Assembly: GCA_026390535.1 (NCBI GenBank)
Contig: JAPLFT010000122.1
Location: 1 to 5,806 of the forward strand
Source of the DNA: Pseudomonadota bacterium
Lineage (GTDB): Bacteria > Bdellovibrionota > JAFGOL01
DNA: 5,806 nt
Direction of reading: 5' to 3'
Notes under the pieces: generated by a model
What the model saw: the letters and a program-made list of their open reading frames with translations, nothing else
What the model was told of the DNA's origin: nothing
Database searches by the model: none
Program-made: the position numbers and the translations under genes
Shown here: positions 1-4,908 of the stretch, piece by piece
Position numbering within the stretch: position 1 is the first letter of the stretch
How the letters are laid out: every line of letters begins with the position of its first letter

Positions 1-254
1 TTAAAGCTGTTAAAGAAATAATTTTTTGGTGCAGAGAACAAAAGGTTAAAGAGATATACATTCATTATGATTATGTAGGTATAAAAGATTGGGTTACGGG
101 AGCATGGAAGGCAAAGAACCCGGTTACGCAGGATTATAGGGATTATATAAGAGCCTCTGGAATTAGGATCCATTGGAATAAGGTAAAGAGTCATAGCGGG
201 AATAAATATAATGACAAGGCGGATAAACTAGCCAGAGAAATTATCTGTGATTAA
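1..254 (+). CDS. rnhA: RNase HI, viroplasmin-associated type (3' part only)
   Basis: This is the C-terminal 83 residues of a ribonuclease H; the gene begins left of the window, the first whole codon is at 3 and the TAA stop is at 252-254. RNase HI cleaves the RNA strand of RNA-DNA hybrids in the cytoplasm. The visible part reads through IHYDYVGIKDWVTGAW, then NPVTQDYRDYI, then HWNKVKSHSGNKYNDKADKL. From family knowledge, the Asp of YDY matches the third catalytic Asp, the His of KSHSG the mobile active-site His, and the Asp of KADKLA the last catalytic Asp. The YDYxGIxxWxTGxWKA pattern is typical of RNases H that carry an N-terminal viroplasmin (hybrid-binding) domain, but that part lies outside the window. 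The gene converges on the metalloprotease remnant, with no terminator hairpin visible between them. Confidence 0.9.
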   Translation, partial: KAVKEIIFWCREQKVKEIYIHYDYVGIKDWVTGAWKAKNPVTQDYRDYIRASGIRIHWNKVKSHSGNKYNDKADKLAREIICD

Positions 255-295
255 TTTATTGTAGTCGCTTTTCTTCTTGCAAATATAAGTATGGT

Positions 296-655
296 TTAAG
301 GTAGTAACATCATTGCACCCATTCCACCTATATTGCTGCTGTTGCTCTTAGCATTATTGTTTGTGATGGAACCGCAGCCGGCTGTATGACTTGCGTTAGC
401 ACTGGAACCTGATCCAGTGGCTCCTCCACCGGTAACACTTGCAAGATATTGTCCACCCTCTATGTCATCCTGTGATAGTTCTCTTACTGTTTTTGTCATT
501 CTTGTAGCGTTCATAACAGCACCACTTACAGTTGTGTGTCCAAGACCTAAAACGTGTCCAAGTTCATGCAGTGATATTGTTTCAAGATCATCACCATAGA
601 TACTTCTATTGGAACTATTTACCTTGTCTGTACTCCATGCAACAGATTCCGCCAT
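296..655 (-). CDS. C-terminal fragment of the matrixin-type protease (zinc site and Met-turn)
   Basis: This 119-residue frame carries the complete metzincin signature HELGHVLGLGH at residues 30-40 (+ strand 536-568). It has three zinc-binding His residues, the catalytic Glu, and a Met-turn at AVMNA about 8 residues later. A helix-like MTKTVRELSQDDIEGGQYLA closes the catalytic domain. Then comes a Gly/Ser/Asn-rich spacer with AGCGSI at about residues 92-97, and the chain ends at GMGAMMLLP. The ATG at 655 has a TAG directly upstream in frame and no plausible ribosome binding site, and no secretion signal is encoded, so it is unlikely to be a true start. The frame is best read as the second half of the protease begun at 866. 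Made alone it would be a cytoplasmic stump missing the N-terminal half of the fold. Confidence 0.7.
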   Translation of the reverse strand: MAESVAWSTDKVNSSNRSIYGDDLETISLHELGHVLGLGHTTVSGAVMNATRMTKTVRELSQDDIEGGQYLASVTGGGATGSGSSANASHTAGCGSITNNNAKSNSSNIGGMGAMMLLP

Positions 656-866
656 CTATTGCTATTCCTGTGTTCCATTTATTCATGGCACTCGATATTA
701 CCCTCTGTACTTCCGTGTCCGGTAATCCGGAATTGGCAGAATTTAACTCCATGCTTACGGGGAAACTTCTCCAGCGTGCACCAGCTTGAGCTACTGAATT
801 AAGTGTATAGCCATAAACACTTGATGTTAGAGTAAGGGTTAATCCCAGTATTAAAAGTTTCTTCAT
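615..866 (-). CDS. N-terminal fragment of the matrixin-type protease (signal peptide and start of the catalytic domain)
   Basis: This 83-residue frame begins at ATG 866-864 with GAGGAG (minus strand, inside the 3' end of the upstream gene) 7 bases upstream. Residues 1-19 form a signal peptide: MKK, a hydrophobic core LLILGLTLTLT, then SSVYG. The mature part, ARWRSFPVSMELNSANSGLP followed by DTEVQRVISSAMNKWN, is the usual opening of small bacterial matrixins: a Trp-rich start, a beta strand, then a helix ending in a Trp. The frame stays protease-like up to about residue 72 (IAIDG). After that it reads GICCMEYRQGK and stops, which does not resemble the family, so the last 11 residues are probably out-of-frame sequence. 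Alone it lacks the zinc site and would be inactive. Confidence 0.7.
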   Translation of the reverse strand: MKKLLILGLTLTLTSSVYGYTLNSVAQAGARWRSFPVSMELNSANSGLPDTEVQRVISSAMNKWNTGIAIDGGICCMEYRQGK

Positions 867-867
867 A

Positions 868-1440
868 TTAATACTCCTCTGAGTTTGTTACTTTTTCAAT
901 TTTTGCCTTCATCTGTTCCATGTTTATTTCTTTAATCTGTCCCGGTTCAAAGTGTATTTCACCAGTTGCCCCGTGTCTGACAAACATTGTGTTTGCATCC
1001 TGAGTATCCTTGATCAATTTTTCATTAACTACTTTGTATAGACCCTGAGAGTTTCCAACTACATAGTAATAGCCGTTATTGTCCACCTTCAGATTTACAA
1101 GGACCTGGCTACCTTCAACAAATTTTGGTAATGAGTCCACATCAAGAGTCATATTATTTGCCGTTCCACCCATCTGTCTTATTACTATCCTGTCTGATTC
1201 ATATAGTGGACGATCCGAATCGTTTTTGTAGATCTGGCCGACCTCTATGGTTATATACTGAAATGGTATGTTCCCTTTTTCTACCGTTGTATATATGCCC
1301 GACACTTGGCCTTTTAATACATATGCAGCTCTTGATATTATTTCTTCATCACTGAGTTGTATTATTGTGGATGCAAAAACCTGTGATGTCATAAGAAGTG
1401 CCATCAGAATTAAAGTTCTTTTAAAAACGTACAGCTTCAT
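868..1440 (-). CDS. Small secreted protein of unknown function, partner of the matrixin-type protease
   Basis: This is a 190-residue protein with a clear signal peptide: basic MKLYVFKR, hydrophobic core TLILMALLM, then TSQVFA with likely cleavage after residue 23. It should act outside the cytoplasm. The mature chain opens with LSDEEIISRAAYVLKGQVSG and continues through a beta-rich stretch (ITIEVGQIYKN, RIVIRQMGG, FVEGSQVLVNL, YYVVGNSQGLYKV). That spacing matches an uncharacterised family I recall next to secreted matrixins in deltaproteobacteria; no biochemical role is known to me. No catalytic motif is visible and Cys is absent. It starts at ATG 1440 with GGGAGG about 7 bases upstream, 14 bases after the sigma factor stop, and its own stop is one base from the protease start. 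The tight spacing suggests an inhibitor, chaperone or substrate-binding partner of the protease, but this is inference. A charged C-terminal helix (about 168-187) may mediate contacts. Confidence 0.8.
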   Translation of the reverse strand: MKLYVFKRTLILMALLMTSQVFASTIIQLSDEEIISRAAYVLKGQVSGIYTTVEKGNIPFQYITIEVGQIYKNDSDRPLYESDRIVIRQMGGTANNMTLDVDSLPKFVEGSQVLVNLKVDNNGYYYVVGNSQGLYKVVNEKLIKDTQDANTMFVRHGATGEIHFEPGQIKEINMEQMKAKIEKVTNSEEY

Positions 1441-1454
1441 AACTTTTCCTCCCT

Positions 1455-2231
1455 TTAGGCGGCTAGGTCTAAATCTTCCTTTAAGTTGTTAAGTTTGGAC
1501 TTCAGTCTCATCATGGCTTGTGCATGAAGTTGGCTTGCCCTGGATTCTGAGATCTGGAGTGTTCCCGCTATTTCTTTCATGCTCATTTCGTCGTAGTAGT
1601 ACATTGATACGATATTTTTTTCTCTCTCAGGAAGTTCGGTTATTGCATTGTCGAGGACTTTTTTTACTGATTCGTAAGAGACTTTTTCTGCCGGATTGGA
1701 ATTTTTATTTTCATCGCATAATCTTAGAACCGGTTTTTTTATTTCGCTGTTATCTAAAGCGGAAGCTTCTATACTTAAAAATGAGATGTTTTTCGTGTAG
1801 TTTGAAAGTTCATAATATTCTTCGTCCGAGATATCCAATTTTGCGGCAATCTCTGAGCCTGTAGGACGTCTGCAAAGATCCTTTTCGAGTTCAATCCTTG
1901 TTTTTTCCAGAAGCTTGATTTTGTCCCTGACGGATCTTGGTACGAAATCCTGGTCTCTGAGATAATCCAACATAGCGCCGCGAATTCTGAATTCGGCGTA
2001 TGTTTTAAATGTATTGTCATGGGATTTGTCATATTTGCTTATTGCATCAATCAAACCAAGAACGCCGTAGCTGACCATTTCGTCGACTTCAACGCTGTAT
2101 TTGCTTTTTGCTACTACTTTGTGAGCCAGATATTTAATAAGCGGGGAAAATTCCATGATGATCTGGTTCTGATTTTTGGGTGTTATCTTGAATTTTTTCT
2201 CGTTTATATTTAACAGATTCGTTCTTGCCAT
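1455..2231 (-). CDS. fliA: RNA polymerase sigma factor, FliA/SigD/WhiG family (sigma-28)
   Basis: This 258-residue protein directs RNA polymerase to sigma-28-type promoters, which in most bacteria drive late flagellar and chemotaxis genes. Region 2 spans about residues 25-98 and includes VDEMVSYGVLGLIDAISKYD, the strongly conserved FKTYAEFRIRGAMLDYLRDQ and the family hallmark DFVPRSVRDK (usually DWVPRSVR). Region 3 spans about 103-150 (RRPTGSEIAAKLDIS). Region 4 spans about 188-247, with ELPEREKNIVSMYYYDEMSM and the helix-turn-helix ISESRASQLHAQAMMRLKSKL that reads the -35 box. Length and all three regions are complete. The ATG at 2231 has AAAGGAG 7 bases upstream. It heads a leftward unit with a secreted protein and a metalloprotease, and no flagellar gene (flhF, flhG, cheY) is in sight. 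A role outside motility, as for WhiG, is therefore possible. Family assignment is secure; the fliA symbol is less so. Confidence 0.9.
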   Translation of the reverse strand: MARTNLLNINEKKFKITPKNQNQIIMEFSPLIKYLAHKVVAKSKYSVEVDEMVSYGVLGLIDAISKYDKSHDNTFKTYAEFRIRGAMLDYLRDQDFVPRSVRDKIKLLEKTRIELEKDLCRRPTGSEIAAKLDISDEEYYELSNYTKNISFLSIEASALDNSEIKKPVLRLCDENKNSNPAEKVSYESVKKVLDNAITELPEREKNIVSMYYYDEMSMKEIAGTLQISESRASQLHAQAMMRLKSKLNNLKEDLDLAA

Positions 2232-2314
2232 GTCTCATCTCCTTTCCTGTAATGCGACTTTCGTAAGTTAGACATTTTGAAGGGAACAAAAGGTTAAAAG
2301 ATTAGGAGGCAGGG

Positions 2315-2332
2315 GTTTTAACTTTTTAAAAC
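2315..2332. repeat. Short perfect inverted repeat in the divergent intergenic region
   Basis: GTTTTAA (2315-2321) and TTAAAAC (2326-2332) are exact inverted copies around a CTTT loop. A second arm, GTTAAAA at 2293-2299, pairs with TTTTAAC at 2316-2322, so two alternative pairings share bases. The stem is all A-T except its outer G-C pair, so it would be a weak hairpin. A protein operator is at least as likely as an RNA structure. In AT-rich DNA a palindrome of this size can occur by chance. Confidence 0.35.
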
Positions 2333-2344
2333 TATTTGATATTA

Positions 2345-2373
2345 TTGATATATTAGAGGTATTGAAATATTAG
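2345..2373 (+). promoter_or_regulatory. Candidate sigma-70 promoter upstream of aroF (distal)
   Basis: TTGATA (2345-2350) and TATTAG (2368-2373) are separated by exactly 17 bases and match the sigma-70 -35 and -10 boxes at five of six and four of six positions. Transcription would begin near 2380 and leave a leader of roughly 40-50 bases before aroF. The surrounding AT-richness makes chance matches common, so this is tentative. Confidence 0.35.
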
Positions 2374-2395
2374 AAATATGGCTAAGTCCTTCCAC

Positions 2396-2423
2396 TTGCT
2401 ACTATCTTCAAGCATGTTATTAT
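2396..2423 (+). promoter_or_regulatory. Candidate extended -10 promoter giving a near-leaderless aroF transcript
   Basis: TTGCTA (2396-2401), a 16-base spacer, and TATTAT (2418-2423) preceded by TG with one base between (TGTTATTAT) make an extended -10 promoter. Initiation about 7 bases past the -10 box would fall at 2430-2431, directly at the second aroF ATG. This would explain why neither candidate aroF start has a ribosome binding site while every other gene start in the window but one has a good one at normal spacing. It is an inference from spacing and motif only. Confidence 0.4.
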
Positions 2424-2430
2424 GTGCGCC

Positions 2431-3243
2431 ATGATAGACAATCTGAAATTAGTTTCCTTAAAGGGAAAAGAAAAAACGTTAATAAAAGTGGGTGATGTTG
2501 AAATAGGAAAGGATTTTGTCCTTATTGCAGGTCCATGCACCATAGAGACTGAGGATCAGATGCTGCAAACCGCTCTTGAGGTGAAAAGATCCGGTGCGAA
2601 TATTTTGAGAGGCGGAGCTTTTAAGCCGCGAACCTCTCCATATGAATTCCAGGGATTGGGACTGGAAGGACTTAAGATATTGAATAAGGTCGGTAGAAAA
2701 ATAGGACTACCAGTAGTCAGCGAGATACTTGATACCAAAGACGTTGCTCTTGCGGTTGAATATCTGGATATATTGCAGATAGGCGCAAGGAATATGCAAA
2801 ATTATTCTCTTTTAAAAGAGGTCGGTCGAATCGGAAAACCCGTATTATTGAAGAGGGGTATGTTCTCTACATTTTCCGAATGGCTGAACTGCGCCGAATA
2901 TATCCTTAACGAGGGAAATCCTAATGTAATACTGTGTGAAAGAGGTATCAGGAGTTTTGAGACCTACACAAGAAATACTCTGGATTTGAGCGCCGTACCT
3001 GTGATGAAAGAACTTACACATCTTCCTATAATCGTAGATCCGAGCCATGGAACAGGCAAATCCGCCCTAGTCACATCTATGAGTTTGGCCGCCGTAGCAG
3101 CGGGTGCCGATGGTCTTATGATTGAGGTTCATTATCGTCCTGAAACTGCTCTTTCCGACAAGGAACAATCATTGAATCCAAAAGAATTTGCCGAACTTTC
3201 CGGTAAGGTAAAAAAACTTAAGGATTTTATGCAAAGGCTCTAG
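2431..3243 (+). CDS. aroF: 3-deoxy-7-phosphoheptulonate (DAHP) synthase, AroF/type I-beta
   Basis: This enzyme makes DAHP from phosphoenolpyruvate and erythrose 4-phosphate, the committed first step of the shikimate pathway, in the cytoplasm. With the start at 2431 it has 270 residues. Family motifs run in order: LIAGPC (metal ligand Cys36), GGAFKPRTSPYEFQG (65-71 bind substrate), QIGARNMQNYSLL, KPVLLKRG, ILCERGIRSFE, VDPSHGTG (metal ligand His206), MIEVH (Glu232) and TALSD (Asp243). The regulatory N-terminal ACT-like domain of the Thermotoga-type enzyme is absent: the catalytic barrel begins within about 35 residues, so feedback control may be missing or use another protein. An in-frame ATG at 2422 would add three residues (MCA); neither start has a Shine-Dalgarno. 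I prefer 2431 because of the candidate promoter whose -10 box overlaps 2422. aroB follows after 17 bases. Confidence 0.93.
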   Translation: MIDNLKLVSLKGKEKTLIKVGDVEIGKDFVLIAGPCTIETEDQMLQTALEVKRSGANILRGGAFKPRTSPYEFQGLGLEGLKILNKVGRKIGLPVVSEILDTKDVALAVEYLDILQIGARNMQNYSLLKEVGRIGKPVLLKRGMFSTFSEWLNCAEYILNEGNPNVILCERGIRSFETYTRNTLDLSAVPVMKELTHLPIIVDPSHGTGKSALVTSMSLAAVAAGADGLMIEVHYRPETALSDKEQSLNPKEFAELSGKVKKLKDFMQRL

Positions 3244-3250
3244 AACTTCC

Positions 3251-3255
3251 GGAGG
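3251..3255 (+). promoter_or_regulatory. Ribosome binding site fixing the GTG start of aroB
   Basis: GGAGG stands 5 bases before GTG at 3261, within the 17-base gap after the aroF stop. No ATG in this frame lies nearby, and the first AroB-like residues follow directly, so the GTG start is well supported. Confidence 0.75.
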
Positions 3256-3260
3256 GTTTT

Positions 3261-4277
3261 GTGCCCATAACCAGTGATTTGATAATAGGCGAATCTTTTA
3301 AGACGCTGAGAGAACTTCTGCATGATAAAAAAGACATCGTTATCATAACGGATTTTAACGTCAATAATCTATACGATAATTATTTCCCCAGCAAAAAAAC
3401 AATAATCATAGGTACAGGCGAAAACATAAAGACACTTGATACCGTTTCAAGCATCTATGAAAGGCTGCTAAATTTTGAATCCGATCGTTCTACCTTTGTG
3501 CTTGCGATAGGCGGGGGAATTGTTTGTGATATTGCTGGGTTTGCCTCTTCAACGTTTATGCGCGGTCTTGATTTTGGCTTTGTTCCTACAACCCTTTTGG
3601 CTCAGGTCGATGCATCTATCGGAGGCAAGAATGGAGTAAATCTTAAAGGATATAAGAATATAATTGGAGTGTTCAATCAACCGGAATTTATTTTTTATAA
3701 TTTCCAGTTTCTAAAAACACTGAATGCCAAAGAATATTCCTGTGGATTGGCCGAGGTTATAAAACATTCTCTTATAACAGGATCTGAGCTGATCAATTTT
3801 TTGGAGATCAATAATTCAAAGATACTTTCAATGGATGAATCTGCAATTAAGAGAATAGTATCGGATTCCATAAAGATAAAATCGAACATAATAAATATGG
3901 ATGAATTTGAAAAAGGAGAGAGGAGAAAACTTAATTTTGGCCATACCATAGGACATGCTCTGCAGAGTTTAACGACCATCAACCACGGAGACGCTGTTGC
4001 TATGGGTATGATGTTTGCCGTAAGATATTCCTGTTCCAAAGGGTTTCTATCCACTGTCAGCAGGGATAGGATAGAAAAATTAATACACTCATATGGATTG
4101 TCTACCGATATAAGTGATCTTAAGATAAGAAGAAAGGATATAGCTGATGCTGTAAGGAAAGATAAAAAGAAAGATTCCGGCGATATACATTTTATCTTCC
4201 TGAAAGATATAGGTGAATCAGAGATCATAAAGATCCCGATGGAACAACTTGAGGAGGCTATAATTGATCTGTGTTAG
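3261..4277 (+). CDS. aroB: 3-dehydroquinate synthase
   Basis: AroB converts DAHP to 3-dehydroquinate, the second shikimate-pathway step, using bound NAD+ and a divalent metal. The 338-residue protein starts at GTG and is slightly short for the family (about 350-360). The NAD-binding glycine loop is LAIGGGIVCDIAGFAS (81-96). The core signature follows as RGLDFGFVPTTLLAQVDASI and GGKNGVNLKGYKNIIGVFNQ. Metal ligands expected from the family are all present: Glu165 in GLAEVIKH, His228 in NFGHTIGHAL and His242 in NHGDAVAMGM. The conserved DKK (301-303) and HFIFLKDIG mark a full-length C-terminus. It sits between aroF (17-base gap) and aroD, whose TTG start lies 14 bases inside the aroB 3' end, so the two are probably translationally coupled. 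No lesion is visible and activity is expected. Confidence 0.95.
   Translation: MPITSDLIIGESFKTLRELLHDKKDIVIITDFNVNNLYDNYFPSKKTIIIGTGENIKTLDTVSSIYERLLNFESDRSTFVLAIGGGIVCDIAGFASSTFMRGLDFGFVPTTLLAQVDASIGGKNGVNLKGYKNIIGVFNQPEFIFYNFQFLKTLNAKEYSCGLAEVIKHSLITGSELINFLEINNSKILSMDESAIKRIVSDSIKIKSNIINMDEFEKGERRKLNFGHTIGHALQSLTTINHGDAVAMGMMFAVRYSCSKGFLSTVSRDRIEKLIHSYGLSTDISDLKIRRKDIADAVRKDKKKDSGDIHFIFLKDIGESEIIKIPMEQLEEAIIDLC
4252..4257 (+). promoter_or_regulatory. Ribosome binding site fixing the TTG start of aroD
   Basis: AGGAGG, inside the last codons of aroB, is 6 bases before TTG at 4264. The residues that follow (ICVSIGN) match the normal N-terminus of type I 3-dehydroquinases, so the rare TTG is the likely start. 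Ribosomes finishing aroB could reinitiate here. Confidence 0.75.
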
Positions 4278-4908
4278 CATAGGTAATGTAAGTATAGAAG
4301 AATGTATCTCTGTAATAAGATCAAATCAAATGTCCGAGGTAAGGCTGGATCTTATCGAGGCTACAGACGAAGACATAAAAAAGATATTCTCTTCAGGTAA
4401 AAACATAATTGCTACCTGCAAGATAAATGCAAAACTAACGGACAATGACAGGGTATCGTTGTTAACCAAGGCATTGGATGCTGGAGCCTCATATATAGAC
4501 GTTGAGATAGACTCAAGCGATGATTTCAAAAATAAAGTTATAGACTTTGCTAGGAGTAAGGGCAAAAAAGTAATAATTTCCTATCATAATTGTAAGGAAA
4601 CACCGTCCAGAGAAGATCTTATCAACATAATAAACCGATGTAAGAACCATGTTCCTGATGCAATAAAGATAGCATGTGTAAGTCATTCAAATAATGATAA
4701 TGTAAGATTGCTAAATCTTCTCGACAGCGATATATCAATGATAGTTATTGGCATGGGAGAGAAAGGTAGGATAACAAGATTTGTTGCCCCGCTTCTTGGT
4801 GCTTTTTGCACATTTGTGGGTATTTCACAGTTAAATCAGACCGCGTTTGGACAACCGACAAAAGAGGAGATAGAGGAGTTCTTAAGGAGTTTTAAAACCC
4901 CGCTATGA
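4264..4908 (+). CDS. aroD: 3-dehydroquinate dehydratase, type I
   Basis: AroD removes water from 3-dehydroquinate to give 3-dehydroshikimate (step three) through a Schiff base with a lysine, which distinguishes the type I class from the unrelated type II AroQ. The protein has 214 residues, on the short side for type I (about 220-250). Substrate-binding EVRLD lies at 25-29, the catalytic His108 in ISYHN and the Schiff-base Lys135 in DAIKIA. Arg172 in KGRITRF and Gln197 in TAFGQPT close the active site, where the commoner motif is APGQ. Translation begins at TTG 4264, overlapping aroB by 14 bases with an ideal AGGAGG. Its TGA overlaps the ATG of aroE (ATGA), so aroB, aroD and aroE form a chain of coupled genes. 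No key residue is missing. Confidence 0.93.
   Translation: MICVSIGNVSIEECISVIRSNQMSEVRLDLIEATDEDIKKIFSSGKNIIATCKINAKLTDNDRVSLLTKALDAGASYIDVEIDSSDDFKNKVIDFARSKGKKVIISYHNCKETPSREDLINIINRCKNHVPDAIKIACVSHSNNDNVRLLNLLDSDISMIVIGMGEKGRITRFVAPLLGAFCTFVGISQLNQTAFGQPTKEEIEEFLRSFKTPL

Larger units (their letters stand above)
251..866 (-). pseudogene. Secreted matrixin-type zinc metalloprotease, broken by a frameshift and an early stop
   Basis: Two overlapping minus-strand frames together make one matrixin (metzincin) protease. The N-terminal frame (866 to 615) has the signal peptide and leads into IAIDG. The C-terminal frame holds the zinc site. Removing one G from the GGCGG run at 649-653 (minus strand) joins them as NKWNTGIAIDG-ESVAWSTDKV, giving about 189 residues to the TAA at 296-298. 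Past that stop the same frame continues as TILIFARRKATTIN and ends at TAA 251-253, which overlaps the RNase H stop by two bases. A protein restored at both sites would be about 204 residues. Two independent lesions in one small gene, with every neighbour intact, favour a decaying gene over a sequencing error, though an error at either site cannot be excluded. The gene follows the 190-residue secreted protein after one base and has a GAGGAG site 7 bases before its ATG, so the two were made together. Confidence 0.75.
2232..2430. other. Divergent intergenic region between the sigma factor and the aro operon
   Basis: About 200 bases lie between the outward-facing fliA-type gene and aroF, so promoters for both units are expected here. 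The fliA ribosome binding site lies at the left end. The middle (2315-2380) is very AT-rich and includes a 7-base-pair palindrome. On the right side two candidate promoters face aroF. I found no convincing sigma-70, sigma-54 or sigma-28 promoter for the leftward sigma factor gene. No small RNA or riboswitch fold was evident by eye. Confidence 0.6.

Noticed and set aside
255..295. A terminator between the convergent RNase H and protease genes.
   Set aside because: No stem with a following T-run is visible on either strand, and this segment reads as the lost C-terminal tail of the protease.
615..655. Programmed ribosomal frameshift joining the two protease halves.
   Set aside because: The overlap region has no slippery heptamer or obvious stimulatory hairpin, and a second lesion (TAA at 296-298) in the same gene makes gene decay or sequence error the simpler reading.
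1520..1864. A 114-residue plus-strand open frame antisense to the sigma factor gene.
   Set aside because: It covers conserved regions 3 and 4 of the sigma factor on the other strand and has no ribosome binding site or recognisable protein motif.
36..2298. The 15-base word GAACAAAAGGTTAAA occurs at 36-50 and again at 2284-2298.
   Set aside because: The first copy is inside RNase H coding sequence and encodes conserved-looking residues. The similarity ends at once on both sides, and purine-rich, AT-rich words of this size can recur by chance.
2380..2400. A sigma-54-like element (TGG near 2379 and TTGC near 2396) before aroF.
   Set aside because: The GG and GC dinucleotides are 16 bases apart, whereas sigma-54 promoters need about 10.
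3695..4228. A 177-residue minus-strand open frame inside aroB.
   Set aside because: It lies antisense to well-conserved aroB coding sequence, resembles no family I know, and is explained by the codon bias of the real gene.
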